A stretch of DNA of 56,246 nt from the NCBI GenBank assembly GCA_963696625.1, contig CAVOKZ010000053.1, positions 1 to 56,246 of the forward strand. Reading direction: 5' to 3'. The translations under genes and the position numbers were made by a program. The notes under the pieces are model-generated. The model was not told the DNA's origin. It was given only the letters and a program-made list of their open reading frames with translations, and ran no database searches. Below, one piece after another: positions 17,192-26,586 of the stretch. Positions within the stretch are counted from its first letter, which is position 1, and every line of letters starts with the position of its first letter. The DNA is from JAWVFN01 sp963696625. GTDB lineage: Bacteria; Actinomycetota; Thermoleophilia; Solirubrobacterales; 70-9.

Positions 17192-18376
17192 GTGAGCACC
17201 AAGTTCGACAAGGGCCGTGAGGCCGTGATCGTGGAGGCCGCCCGCATCCCTGTCGGCCGTGGCCACGAGGAGAAGGGCTACTACAAGGACACCCACCCGA
17301 GCACGATGCTCGCCAAGGCGTATTCGGCGGTGATCGAGCGCGCCGGGATCGACGGCTCTGAGGTCGAGGACGTCGTCGCCGGCTGTGTGCAGCAGTTCGG
17401 CGAGCAGGGCATCAACATCGCTCGCAACGGCTGGCTCGAGGCCGGGCTGCCGATGGAGACTCCGGCGACGACCGTCGACCGCCAGTGCGGCTCCGGCCAG
17501 CAGGCCGTCAACTTCGCCGCGGCGATGGTTTCCTCCGGCGTCCACGACGTCGCCATGGGCGGCGGGGTCGAGCACATGGGCCACATCTCCTTCGCCGACT
17601 CGGCGTCGGTGATGGAGGAGCACGGGTTCGCCTTCAGCCCCGAGCTGATGAAGAAGTACAACCTGATTCCCCAGGGCCTCTCCGCGGAGATGATCGCCGA
17701 CCAGTGGGAGGTCCCCCGCTCCGAGCTCGACGAGCTCGCGCTCGAGTCCCATCGCAAGGCCGCCCAGGCCACCGATGAGGGCCGCTTCGAGCGCGAGATG
17801 ATCCCCTGGAAGAACAACGGCGACACCTACGTCACCGACCAGGGAATCCGCCCGCCCGCCGAGGACTCGGCCGAGAAACTGGCTTCGCTGAAGCCGGCCT
17901 TCAAGGAGGACGGCAAGATCACCGCCGGCAACTCCTCCCAGGTCTCCGACGGCGCCGCCGCGGTTCTGGTCACGACGCCGGATAAGGCCGACGAGCTCGG
18001 GCTCAAGCCGCGCGCCAAGATCGTCGACCAGCTCACCGTGGGCGTCGACCCGGTGATCATGCTCACCGGCCCGATCCCGGCGACGCAGAAGATCCTCGAG
18101 CGCAACTCGATGAAGATCGGCGACATCGATCTGATCGAGATCAACGAAGCGTTCGCCTCGGTCGTCGCGGCCTGGCAGCGCGAGCTGAGCCCCGACATGG
18201 ACCGCGTCAACGTCAACGGCGGTGCGATCGCGCTCGGGCACCCGCTCGGCTCGACCGGCGCCCGCCTGATCACGACGCTGCTGCACGAGCTCGAGCGCTC
18301 CGACAAGGAGACCGGCCTCGTGACGATGTGCTGCGGCGGCGGGCTCGGCACCGCGACGCTGATCCAGCGCGTCTGA
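17192..18376 (+). CDS. fadA: Acetyl-CoA acetyltransferase (thiolase)
   Basis: 394 residues, standard thiolase length. The nucleophilic Cys is in DRQCGSGQQAV, the acid/base residues in GGAIALGHPLGSTG (His) and VTMCCGGG (Cys). It cleaves 3-ketoacyl-CoA or condenses acetyl-CoA. GTG start with AGGAGG 9 nt upstream, a true Shine-Dalgarno site. A candidate operator lies upstream. A degradative or synthetic role cannot be told from sequence; the neighbouring dehydrogenases favour beta-oxidation. Confidence 0.92.
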   Translation: MSTKFDKGREAVIVEAARIPVGRGHEEKGYYKDTHPSTMLAKAYSAVIERAGIDGSEVEDVVAGCVQQFGEQGINIARNGWLEAGLPMETPATTVDRQCGSGQQAVNFAAAMVSSGVHDVAMGGGVEHMGHISFADSASVMEEHGFAFSPELMKKYNLIPQGLSAEMIADQWEVPRSELDELALESHRKAAQATDEGRFEREMIPWKNNGDTYVTDQGIRPPAEDSAEKLASLKPAFKEDGKITAGNSSQVSDGAAAVLVTTPDKADELGLKPRAKIVDQLTVGVDPVIMLTGPIPATQKILERNSMKIGDIDLIEINEAFASVVAAWQRELSPDMDRVNVNGGAIALGHPLGSTGARLITTLLHELERSDKETGLVTMCCGGGLGTATLIQRV

Positions 18377-18399
18377 TCCAGTTCCGAGACAACTGTTAA

Positions 18400-18412
18400 G
18401 GGGTCTGACCCC
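18400..18412. repeat. GGGGTC-T-GACCCC palindrome
   Basis: A core copy between the thiolase stop and the start of the next lipoprotein gene, only 7 bp before that start. Confidence 0.85.
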
Positions 18413-18419
18413 GGGTTGG

Positions 18420-18950
18420 ATGGTTGTGGCCGTCGCCCTCGCAGCGGCGGTCGCGGCCGGCTGCGGTGACGACGGCCACACCGACCTCGGCACCGTCTCG
18501 CTGGCGCCGAGCCGCCCCGGCTACGTCTCCAACGCCGATGCGGTCTGCGCCATCTACCAGGACCGGATCGAGCGCAATGGCCGCCGGCGGCTGGGGCTGC
18601 ACGGCAGCGACTTCCGCGTCGCCGACTCGGGCGAGGTCGTGTTCAAGCCGGGGCGCAGGCCACCGGATGCCGAGATCGTCGGCTTCGTCTCCGAGGTCGC
18701 GGTTCCCGAGCTCGAGGCCCAGCTCTCCGAGCTGCGGTTGCTGACACGGCCCGCCGGGGAGGAGCAGATTCTCAACTCGATCTACGACGCGGCCGCAAGG
18801 GCGACCGGGACCCTCGCCGCCGACCCCAGCATCGCCCTCGACGAGCAGCAGATGCACTCGCTGTTCACGCCGCCGCTCCGCAGCGCCCGCTCATACGGCT
18901 TCCGCATCTGCGGCTCGCGGCCGCCGACCGTCCCCGCGGCGAGTGGTTAG
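18420..18950 (+). CDS. Predicted lipoprotein of the two-cysteine secreted family
   Basis: 176 residues with a short signal and lipobox (AAVAAGC). The mature part has GYVSNADAVCAIYQDRI and ends with SYGFRICG, the same arrangement (an early [FY]V..A.[AVI]C and a late GF..C) as the proteins at 18964, 41040 and 41675. Two conserved Cys may form one disulfide. Function unknown. Its TAG stop is part of the TAGGCT box of the next gene. Confidence 0.65.
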   Translation: MVVAVALAAAVAAGCGDDGHTDLGTVSLAPSRPGYVSNADAVCAIYQDRIERNGRRRLGLHGSDFRVADSGEVVFKPGRRPPDAEIVGFVSEVAVPELEAQLSELRLLTRPAGEEQILNSIYDAAARATGTLAADPSIALDEQQMHSLFTPPLRSARSYGFRICGSRPPTVPAASG

Positions 18951-18963
18951 GCTGCCGCACTTG

Positions 18964-19539
18964 ATGAAGGGGTTCAACTACTTGGCGGCCCTCGCGCTGG
19001 CGCTGGCGCTGATCGTCGCCGGCTGCGGCGGCAGCGACGGCGGCGGCGGCGGCGGCGACAGTGGATCCACCGCCGCGACCGCCAGCGACGCCTCCGCCGG
19101 CACCACGAGCACGGCCGGCGGCGGCACCGAGGCCTCGGGCGAGGGCGGCGATGCCCTGACCCAGTCGGAGTTCGTCGAGCAGGCCAACGCGATCTGCGTC
19201 GAGGGCCGCGACAAGCTGAGTGCGCTCCAGAACGACATTCGGTCCGACATCCAGGGCACGAGCCCGGAGGACATCCGCTCCGCCGTCCAGGAGGTGCTCA
19301 AGCGATCCGTCCCGATCATCCGCGACATGTTCAACCAGATAGCGGCGCTCGACGCGCCTGAGGATCTGCAGGGCAAGCTCGACGAGTTCGAGACCAAGGC
19401 CAACGAGGCGCTCGACCGGTTCGAGACCGACCCGGACAAGGCGGTCTCCGGCGCCGGCGCCAACTCGAGCGCCTTCGCCGACCTCAACCAGCTGGCCCGG
19501 GATCTCGGTCTCAACGACTGCGGGACCAGAAGCGGATAA
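18964..19539 (+). CDS. Predicted lipoprotein of the two-cysteine secreted family
   Basis: From ATG 18964 (10 nt after TAGGCT, 18948-18953) the protein has a lipobox (IVAGC), a Gly/Ser/Thr linker (about 23-60), then EFVEQANAICVEGRDKLSAL and a predicted helical region, ending LGLNDCG. A longer frame starts at 18943. Paralogous to the previous gene by pattern rather than close identity. Probably an extracytoplasmic helical protein anchored to the membrane. Confidence 0.68.
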   Translation: MKGFNYLAALALALALIVAGCGGSDGGGGGGDSGSTAATASDASAGTTSTAGGGTEASGEGGDALTQSEFVEQANAICVEGRDKLSALQNDIRSDIQGTSPEDIRSAVQEVLKRSVPIIRDMFNQIAALDAPEDLQGKLDEFETKANEALDRFETDPDKAVSGAGANSSAFADLNQLARDLGLNDCGTRSG

Positions 19540-19555
19540 CAAAGCCGACAAGTAC

Positions 19556-20152
19556 CTGTGCGACGCCGACCCCAAGCTGCGCAAGCTGGTCGACGAGCAG
19601 GGCCCGATTCATCCCGGCGAAGACCGCCGCGGCAGCCGGCCCGACGCCTACGAGGCGATCGCCCGCGCGATCGTCGGCCAGCAGCTCTCGGTCTCGGCGG
19701 CGGCGTCGATCTGGGAGAAGGTAAAGGCGGTGTTCGGCGGCAGCACGCCGACCCCGAAACAGGTGATCGAGGCCGACCCCCAGGACCTGCGCGACGCCGG
19801 CCTCTCGTGGTCGAAGGTCGCCTACTTCCGCGACCTCGCCGAGCGGATCGACGACGGCCAGCTCGACGTTGACTCGCTCGACGAGCTCGAGGATGAGCAG
19901 GTGATCGAGGAGCTGACCGCGGTTAAGGGCATCGGCCGCTGGACCGCCGAGATGTTTCTGATCTTCAGCCTCGGCCGCCCCGACGTGATGCCGGTCGGCG
20001 ACCTCGGCATCCGCCGCGGCGCCCAGATCACCTACGGCATGGACGAGCTGCCCGAGCCCGACGAGCTCGAGCGCATGGCCGAGCCCTGGCGCCCGCACCG
20101 CACGCTCGCCTGCCTCTATCTCTGGCGCTCACTGCACAAGACGCCTGGCTGA
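19556..20152 (+). CDS. DNA-3-methyladenine glycosylase II (AlkA-type, HhH-GPD), apparent CTG start
   Basis: About 198 residues. The helix-hairpin-helix LTAVKGIGRWTAEMFLIF and the catalytic Asp region PVGDLGIRRGAQ identify an HhH-GPD glycosylase that removes alkylated bases. The conserved N-terminal part (IARAIVGQQLSVSAAASIW) lies upstream of the first GTG (19730), so that start is too late. The only start-like codon at the family N-terminus is CTG 19556 (xCDADPKLRKLV). It ends in a repeat hairpin. Confidence 0.8.
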   Translation: MCDADPKLRKLVDEQGPIHPGEDRRGSRPDAYEAIARAIVGQQLSVSAAASIWEKVKAVFGGSTPTPKQVIEADPQDLRDAGLSWSKVAYFRDLAERIDDGQLDVDSLDELEDEQVIEELTAVKGIGRWTAEMFLIFSLGRPDVMPVGDLGIRRGAQITYGMDELPEPDELERMAEPWRPHRTLACLYLWRSLHKTPG

Positions 20153-20155
20153 TAC

Positions 20156-20220
20156 GGGCCATGCATGACGAGCCCTGGACCGGCGCCCCCGGACGCGAAG
20201 CGGAGGAGGCGCCGGTTTAT
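20156..20220. repeat. Structured repeat, copy 1 (conserved loop, perfect stem)
   Basis: A 65-bp copy. The stem ACCGGCGCC/GGCGCCGGT is a perfect inverted repeat enclosing CCCGGACGCGAAGCGGAGGA. It lies between two converging genes and ends GGTTTAT, overlapping the last bases of the MBL gene. Copy 2 at 23793 is the same length with about 56 of 65 bases equal. Confidence 0.8.
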
Positions 20221-20889
20221 TCCAGACCGTCGACGAAGTCGACGAACTTCTTGGTGTCGCGCAGGTGCTTGCCGTGGCCGAAGCAGACGAGCTTCGGCTC
20301 GAGGGCGCCGAGCTTGCGCGCCGAGTCGCGGTTCTTCGCCGGGTCCGGGGTCAGCGCCGGCTTCGGCTCGTTCAGCCCCGGGATCCCCGTGTACTGGTCC
20401 ATGTTGGCGAGCACGTCGCCGAGCACGAGCACCTTGTCCGATTCGCGCCAGAGCGCGATATGCCCGATCGAGTGGCCGGGGGCGTCGAGCACCTTGAAGC
20501 TGCCGACCGTGTCGCCCTCCTTGATCTGCTTGTCGACCTTGCAGTCCGGGCCGACGAAGATGTTGTTGAAGAACTTGGCTATGAGCTTGTCGGGCTGGCG
20601 CTGCTTGATCAGCGAGGAGTCCTCGATCGCGGGGGCGTCGAGCGGCGAGGCCCAGCACGGGATCGCGAGCGCCTCGCAGACGCCCTTGCTCGCGCCCTGA
20701 TGGTCGGGGTGGGCGTGGGTGATCGCGTGGGCGGTGACCTCGTGTCCTTCGAGCTGCTTGAGGATCCGCTTCCCCGACTGGCGGGTGCCGGCGTCGACGA
20801 GGACGTCGTCGAGGAGGTAGGCGTTGACGGTGTAGGGAAGACCTGGGAGGCACTTGATGTGCCAGACGCCGGGTGCGAGCCTCCTCCAT
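20217..20889 (-). CDS. MBL-fold metallohydrolase, frameshift at the start
   Basis: About 223 residues. The metal motif THAHPDHQGA (HxHxDH), a second His in APGHSIGH, Asp in LVLGDVLA and a late His in CFGHGKH are all present. The reading frame runs from GVWHIKCLPG to VDGLE. ATG at 20889 is one base out of frame with it: removing one G after ATG would give the family opening MRRLAPGVWHI. The hydrolysed substrate is unknown. Confidence 0.78.
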
Positions 20890-20900
20890 CGCCGGCAGCC

Positions 20901-21144
20901 TTATGTGCCGATGCCCTGGCGCGGATCGCCGCTGTGCTCGGCGAGCCTCCTCGAGCACCTTGATCTGGCGCTCGCCCTCGACGCGCGCCGGGTGATCGGC
21001 CGCCAGTGGCTCGATCAGGCGCCGGATCCGGTTACGGGTCTGGAGCGCGAAGTGGGGGGTCGAGGGCCCGGCGAGCGCGCGGATGTCCTCGACCGTCGGC
21101 TCATGGCCGGGGGCGAGGCGGGCGGGGTTCTCGTATTCGCTCAA
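20901..21144 (-). CDS. Conserved small protein of unknown function, frameshifted near its end
   Basis: Begins at TTG 21144, which overlaps the previous stop (TTGA). N-terminus SEYENPARLAPGHEPTVEDI, then TPHFALQTRNRIRRLIEPL and ARVEGERQIKVLEE. One extra G in GAGGCTC shifts the frame; the other frame continues LAEHSGDPRQGIGT and stops at 20901, 11 nt before the MBL ATG. The length is 3n+1. About 80 residues; helical, soluble. No function is known to me. Confidence 0.6.
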
Positions 21145-22375
21145 GGCTTTTTCGGGGTGGTCGGCGTCGTCGGCGCGATCTCGTCGTCGGTCTGCGCGCT
21201 CGGCACGCTAGCCGATGGAGTCTCCGAGCTGCCGCCGATCTTGGTCAGCTCGGTGAGGTCGTCGATCTCGGCCTGCTGGGCGCCGGAGATCGCGCTGGTG
21301 TCGCCGATCAGCCACGCGTGGTTATAGATCGCGCGGGTCGGGTCGTCGCTGTAGCCGGGCTGGATCGAGAGCAGGAAGTCGTGGAGCGTCCGCGGCAGCT
21401 TCGCCGCATCGTCGGTGATCAGCAGCGGCCCGTAGTTGCCGCTCGCCGAGAGCGCCGAGCGGCGCCGGCGTCGCCGGGCCGGTCGGCGTTGGCGAACACC
21501 AGCCCGTGCCCCGGGTCGGTGATATTCCAGCCGAAGGTCCCGTCGCTGTACTGGGCGAACTGGATCGCGTTGTCGACCGGGTCCTCACCGAAGATGCGGA
21601 TCGCGTTCGGCGCCGAGCGCTGGATCTGGCGCAGGGTCGCGTCGGAGGCGACGGCCGGCCGGACCGAGCACGTAGACGGGCGTTCCGGAGTGGCGCTTGA
21701 GCGCCTCGGTGGTCGCCGCCGGCACCGAGTCCTTCTCGACGAAGAGCACCGGGTCGCCGGAGCGCGCAGCCCAGGCGGCGGCCGGCATCGCGAACGCCGG
21801 GTGACCTGAGCCGACGACGAGGATCGCCTCTGGCTCGCGGCCGGTCAGCTTCGCGCGAAGCTCGTCGACGGCGCCGGCGATCTCCGCCGGGTCATCGCTG
21901 TCGGAGACCTGGGTCGCCTCGACGCCGTCGGGCGCCTCGACGTCGCCGACGGTGTAGGCCGTCTTCGCGCCGAGGGTCTCGATCGCGTCGGCGCTCGGCT
22001 CGGGCAACTGTAGCCGGCCTGGCCGTAGAGGATCGGCAGCCGCAGCGGGTCGCCGGCGAGCGAGGACATCGCGATCCCGCCCTGCCAGCTCGCCGAGGCG
22101 ATCAGCGCGACGGACTCGACCGGCTTGCCCTCGACCGGCGGATGGGTGGCGAGCGCGACCTGGGCGGCGTCGGCGATCGGGTCGGTGCCGTCGATGCGCG
22201 AGGTGTTGCGGGTCACCGGCTGCGCGCCGGCGGCGATCGGCGCCCCGGTCTCGGAGCCGGCCTCGCTGGCGGCCACCGTAACCGGCGCGTCGTCGGTGTC
22301 CCCGCAGGCGGCGAGCACGGACCCGGCGAGGGCGGCGCTCAGGCAGGCGGCGAGGGGGAGGCGGCGGACGGGCAC
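21141..22375 (-). pseudogene. Cell-wall-binding repeat 2 family lipoprotein, three frameshifts
   Basis: Starts MPVRRLPLAACLSAAL with lipobox LAAC. The body matches the cell-wall-binding repeat 2 pattern: RIDGTDPIADAAQVALA, AILVVGSGHPAFAMPAA, SGDPVLFVEKDSVPAAT, TPVYVLGP, and FGWNITDPGHGLVFANADR, ending in a Thr/Pro tail. Frames change near 22013 (base lost in the YSLPEPS region), 21662 (GGCC duplicated) and 21470 (base lost). Everything between is intact, so these look like sequence errors. It would attach to the envelope. It is coupled to the next gene by TTGA. Confidence 0.72.
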
Positions 22376-22419
22376 GGAGAACCGTACTTGACGCCCGAAG
22401 CCGCCCGTTCACCCGGTAA

Positions 22420-22437
22420 ACTGGCTGATTGACCAGT
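22420..22437. promoter_or_regulatory. Candidate operator ACTGG-N8-CCAGT upstream of acyl-CoA dehydrogenase
   Basis: ACTGGCTGATTGACCAGT has perfect 5-bp outer arms and ends 30 bp before the dehydrogenase ATG. It matches the site at 17110-17127 upstream of thiolase. The palindrome shape suits a TetR-family repressor; this is inference. Confidence 0.5.
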
Positions 22438-22467
22438 CAGTCAACTTTTCCCAGGAGGCCGCCAAGC

Positions 22468-23764
22468 ATGGATTTCGCTTTGACAAGGAGCAGCAGGAGT
22501 TCAAGGACTACTGCCGCAAGTTCGCACGTGAGGTCATGCGGCCGGCGGCCGCCAAGCACGACGCCGACGAGTCGACGCCGTGGGAGGTCATCAAGGAAGC
22601 GCGTGAGTGGGGCCTGACCGGCCTCGACCACCTCCAGCGCATGGGCGCCGACGAGGACGGCGTGATCGGCGCGATCTACGCCGAGGAGATGCACTGGGGC
22701 TGCGCCGGGATCGCGCTCGCGTATCTCAGGGACCGGGCTTGCGGCGGCCGGGCTGACTGCGGCGGGAACCCCAGAGCAGATCACAGAGTGGCTGCCGCGC
22801 ATGTACGGAGCCGGCGACGATCTAAAGCTCGGGGCCTACGCGGTCACCGAGCCACAGGCGGGATCGGACGTGAGGCGATCCTGAGGACGACCGCGCGCGC
22901 GCGACGGCGACGAGTGGGTGCTGAACGGGACCAAGGTGTTCATCACCAACGGCGGCATCGCCGACGTGCACGTGGTCGTCGCCTCACCGTCGACCCGGAG
23001 CTCGGCCACCGTGGCCAGGCATCGTTCGTCGTCCCCAAGGGGGCCCCCGGGCTCCGCCAGAGGAAATAAGGAGTCGAAGCTCGGCATCCGCGCCTCGCAC
23101 ACCGCGGAAGTTGTGCTCGAGGACTGCCGTATACCGGCGGAGAACGTGCTCGGCGGGATCGACAAGCTGGCAACCGCAAGCTCGAGCGCGCCCGCCCGGC
23201 CGGAAGTCCCTCGGCGCGGGCGCGCTGGCGACCTTCGAGATCACCCGCCCGTTCGTCGGCGCTTCGGCGGTCGGCATCGCCCAGGCCGCCTACGAGTGGA
23301 CGCTCGAGTACCTCGACGGCAAGGTCGCCGAGGACGGCACGCCGATGCTCGACCAGCAGCGGATTCAGCAGATCCTCGCCGACGTCGCCACCGAGATCGA
23401 GGGCGCCCGGCTTCTGGTCGAGCGCGCCTCCTGGACGGGCCGCAAGGGCATCCCGATGACCGGCGGCCAGGGCTCGATGTCGAAGCTCAAGGGCGGCGAC
23501 GTCGCGATGTGGGCGACGACGACGCTGATGGACCTCGTCGGCGACGCGGCGATCTCCACCGACTGCCCCCTGGAAGAGTGGTTCCGCGACGCGAAGATCT
23601 ACCAGATCTTCGAGGGCACGGCCCAGGTCCAGCGACTGGTCGTCAGCCGCATGCAGGTCAACGAGTACCGCGAGCGCCTGGGCTGGGCCGCGGACTCGCT
23701 GAAGAACGGCAACGGCGCGGCGCCCGGGCCGGCCGAGGAGAAGAAAGAGCCCGTAGCCGCCTGA
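22468..23764 (+). pseudogene. Acyl-CoA dehydrogenase, about eight frameshifts in its first half
   Basis: Joined across frames, the protein reads as a full acyl-CoA dehydrogenase: MDFALT, EQQEFKDYCRKFAREVMRPA, LKLGAYAVTEPQAGSDV, WVLNGTKVFITNGG, SKLGIRASHTAEVVLEDC, then an undisturbed C-terminal half from about 23210 (ALATFEITRPFVGAS ... VQRLVVSRMQVNEYRERLG). Shifts fall near 22485, 22730, 22875, 22905, 22985, 23065, 23175 and 23205. Codons between shifts are conserved, which argues for poor local sequence quality. It would catalyse the first beta-oxidation step. An AGGAGG site precedes the ATG (CCAGGAGGCCGCCAAGC). Confidence 0.75.
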
Positions 23765-23792
23765 ACGGCGGGCATCACCGGGCGGCCGATAA

Positions 23793-23857
23793 GGGCCATT
23801 CATGGAGAGCCCTATTCCGCCGCCCCCGGACGCGAAGCGGAGGAGGCGGTGGTTTAT
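23793..23857. repeat. Structured repeat, copy 2 (conserved loop, changed stem)
   Basis: Same 65-bp layout as copy 1 with the loop CCCGGACGCGAAGCGGAGGA unchanged. The stem is CCGCCGCC/GGCGGTGG, differing from copy 1 in both arms so that pairing is kept (one G-U type pair). It lies between the acyl-CoA dehydrogenase stop and the M23 gene. Confidence 0.8.
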
Positions 23858-23899
23858 GGAGGCGGCGGTTGAAATCTGGCGAAGTATTGAAGGCCGCCC

Positions 23900-25050
23900 T
23901 TGTACCCTGCTCCTATCAAACGTAAGCAAGCGCTAACAATTGCGCTGATCGTCTCCGCGCTCGCGTGCGTCGCGGGCCTGCGCGCTGTCCCGGCGCCCGC
24001 CCAGAGCGACGCGCTCGAGAAAAGTTCAACGCGATCGAGTCGAAGCTCAGCGACGTCAACTCCAAGAAGGGCGTGCTGACCTCGACGATCACCCACTACA
24101 CGACCCGGATTCGTGATCTTCGCGACGAGATTCACGGCCTCGAGGCCCGCGAGCGCGAGGTCCAGCTGCGGCTCAACGCGGTCCAGGCCCAGCTCGATGT
24201 GGCGGAAGCCCGGCTCGAGGAGTTGCGTGTGCACCTGCGCCGCGCGATCGACGTCCTCGGCGCCCGGCTGGTGGCGATCTACAAGTCGAGCGAGCCCGAC
24301 ATGCTCACCATCATCCTGCTGGGAGTCGCACGGGTTCGACGACCTGCTCGCCCAGAGCGACTACCGGAGCCGGATCCAGACGCTCGACTCGGACATCGTC
24401 AACCGCGTGCGCGATCTCCGCAACGAGTCGAAGGCGACCGTCGAGGAGATCCGCGCCGCCCGCGAGGAGATCGCGGCGCGCAAGGCCGAGATCGATCGGG
24501 TGCGGGTCGACCTCGTCTCCCGTAACCGCGCGATGAAGACGGCGCGCACCAAGCAGCGATCGGTCTTGAAGCGCGTCGACAAGCATGCGAAGGACCTCGA
24601 GGGCGACCTCTCCAAGGCCTCGAAGGAGGTGCAGAAGCAGCTCGGCAGCTACGTCAGCCCGCTCGAGGCCGGTCCGATCATCGCCGCCGGCGGCGGCTTC
24701 ATCTGGCCCGTCAACGGCACGATCACCTCCGGCTTCGGCATGCGCTGGGGCAGCATGCACGAGGGAATCGACATCGCGGCGCCGGGCGGCACCCCGATTC
24801 GGGCGGCGATGTCGGGCACGATCGTGATCGCGGCGCCGACCGGGGGCTACGGCAACTACACCTGGGTATCGACCACGGCGGCGGGCTGTCGACCTGCTCA
24901 CGGGCACCAGTCGAGCTTTGCCCGCACCGGCCCCATCCGCAGGGCCAGGTGCTCGGCTACGTCGGCTCGACCGGCCACAGCACCGGCAACCATCTGCACT
25001 TCGAGATCCGCATCAACGGCACGGCCGTGGATCCGATGGGTTACATGTGA
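23900..25050 (+). pseudogene. Secreted M23 family peptidase with coiled coil, about five frameshifts
   Basis: Joined across frames: KRKQALTIALIVSALACVAG (signal), a long coiled coil (KLSDVNSKKGVLTSTITHYT ... RLEELRVHLRRAID; SDIVNRVRDLRNESKATVEE), then the lysostaphin-type domain GFIWPVNGTITSGFGMRWG, MHEGIDIAAPGGTPI and HLHFEI, ending DPMGYM. Frames change near 24017, 24325, 24875, 24895 and 24940. It resembles EnvC/NlpD-type peptidoglycan hydrolases or their activators. TTG 23900 is the only ordinary start in frame; ATC at 23915 sits where the family Met would be. Confidence 0.75.
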
Positions 25051-25098
25051 GGAAGCGCTAAAGCATTCTCGGCATTTGCCGATAACGAATCTCGATGA

Positions 25099-25752
25099 GT
25101 GCGATCTCGGCACGGGCAGAGCGTTCCTGACATCGCAGGCATCGGCGCGAGCGGCGCCTTGGTCGCCGCGGCCACGGTCGCCGCGGTGTTCCTGCTAGCC
25201 CTCGTCGCCTTCAACGGCTGGCCCACGGGCGGCTCCCAGGACGTCGCCTCGGCCGATGCCGGCCGCGCCGTTCCCGCCGCCCAGGCCGCCTCGGCGGCGC
25301 TGGCTCCGGCGCCGACCGCGGTCGCCGCGGCGCCGGCCCCGGTCACGCTCGCTTCGGCGGGCAACCCGAACTCGATCGTCACCGACCGCGGCGTCGGCGG
25401 CGGCAATGGCGGCTCCTCGAACACCGGCGTCGAGGGCGAGGGCGAGGGCGAGGGCGAGGGCGGGCGGCAGCGGCCTCGGCGCGGCCGCCGACGAGCAGGG
25501 TCCCGTCAGCGGCCTCGTCACCGGCCTCGGCCTCGACAACGAGCTGATCACGCCGCTCGCCCAGAGCGTCGACCAGGTCGGCTCCGGGCTGACCCAGCTC
25601 CTCCAGTCGAGCCCGCAGATCGTTCAGGGCTCGTGCCCGGCACGGTCACCGCCCTCGGCACCACGGTCAACGCCCTCGGCCAGACCGTCAACGGCCTCCT
25701 CGGCCAGCCGCAGGGCACGCCGGTTCCGACTACTCCGCCGCTGACTCCCTAA
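25099..25752 (+). CDS. Membrane-anchored low-complexity secreted protein, internal frame disturbed
   Basis: GTG start; DIAGIGASGALVAAATVAAV begins the single N-terminal helix. An Ala/Pro-rich stretch, a Gly region and an EG repeat follow, then a segment whose sensible reading (LVTGLGLDNELITPLAQSVD) is in another frame between about 25460 and 25632. The frame then returns to VTALGTTVNALGQTVNGLLG and a Pro/Thr tail. The two shifts cancel. No family was recognised; an exported wall-spanning protein is plausible. Confidence 0.55.
   Translation: MRSRHGQSVPDIAGIGASGALVAAATVAAVFLLALVAFNGWPTGGSQDVASADAGRAVPAAQAASAALAPAPTAVAAAPAPVTLASAGNPNSIVTDRGVGGGNGGSSNTGVEGEGEGEGEGGRQRPRRGRRRAGSRQRPRHRPRPRQRADHAARPERRPGRLRADPAPPVEPADRSGLVPGTVTALGTTVNALGQTVNGLLGQPQGTPVPTTPPLTP
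25432..25461 (+). repeat. Five tandem GAGGGC units
   Basis: A pure hexanucleotide run coding for Gly-Glu repeats, at the point where the reading frame changes. Such runs are prone to slippage but six-base changes would keep the frame. Confidence 0.85.
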
Positions 25753-26461
25753 CCCAGCTCGCGCTCGAGCCAGAGCAGGGCGCTCGCCGTATCTCGCGTC
25801 GTGCTGCACCGAGCGGTGGTTGCCGCCGGAACGACGACCAGCTTGCGCGGCCCGATCGCGCGGTCGTAGACCTCCCCGACCAGGTGTGGATGCGCTCGTC
25901 GCCCTCGGCGTGAAGGAAGATCAAGGGCCGGGCCCCGATCTGCTCGACCGCCTCGCGCAGGTCGTGCTCGGCGAGCCAGGCGCGCAGCCCGGCGACGTCG
26001 CCGACCTTCATCTCGAGCTCGCCGCGCTTGAGGCCGCGGCTCAGCATCTGCTCGCCGGCCGGGCAGATCGCGATCACGCCGGCGATCTCGGGCGAGATCG
26101 CCGCCGCGTGCAGAGCGAGGAAGCCGCCCATGCTCGAGCCGCGCGCGGCGACCCGGTCGCCGTCGACCCCGGGCTCGCGCGCGAGCAGCTTCGCCATCCG
26201 CACGACGTCGTCGGGCGCCCCGGGCCCCATCTCGCCCTCGGAGGCGCCGTGGCCGCGGGCGTCGAAGGCGAGCGCCGCCCAGCCCTGGGCCGCGGCGATC
26301 CGCGCGAAGTCGGCGTGGTTCTCCTTGCGCGACCCGGCGCCGTGGACGATCACCACCCCCGGCCACGGCGGCGGCGTGTCGGGATGCCAGAGCAGATAGG
26401 CGAGGCCGTTCTCGGTTCCCTCGCGGGTCGGCGGCCGGTGGCCCGGGACAAAATTGACCAT
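25749..26461 (-). CDS. Alpha/beta hydrolase (dienelactone-hydrolase-like), frameshifted near the end
   Basis: From ATG 26461: GVVIVHGAGSRKENHADFAR (oxyanion region), FDARGHGASEG, and the nucleophile elbow ARGSSMGGFLALHAA, with AEGDERI near the acid residue. After about 25880 the frame changes (AHPHLVGEVYDRAIGPRKLV) and again near 25825 before LLWLERELG, leaving the catalytic His region scrambled. The stop overlaps the converging gene by 4 bases. An esterase or lipase-like role is likely; the substrate is unknown. Confidence 0.72.
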
Positions 26462-26586
26462 CCCAGAAGTGTGAACAACGTTTCCCGGTATGGCCAAATG
26501 GGGGGCGTGGTGGAGCCTAATCCAATTCGCCCTGCTGTCGATGAAGAGACTGGAAGCAGCAACACACACGCGAAAAGTAGGCCCGC

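Noticed and set aside
25432..25461. Phase-variable tract controlling expression
   Set aside because: The unit is six bases, so unit gain or loss keeps the frame; the nearby frame change is better explained by the region's indel errors.
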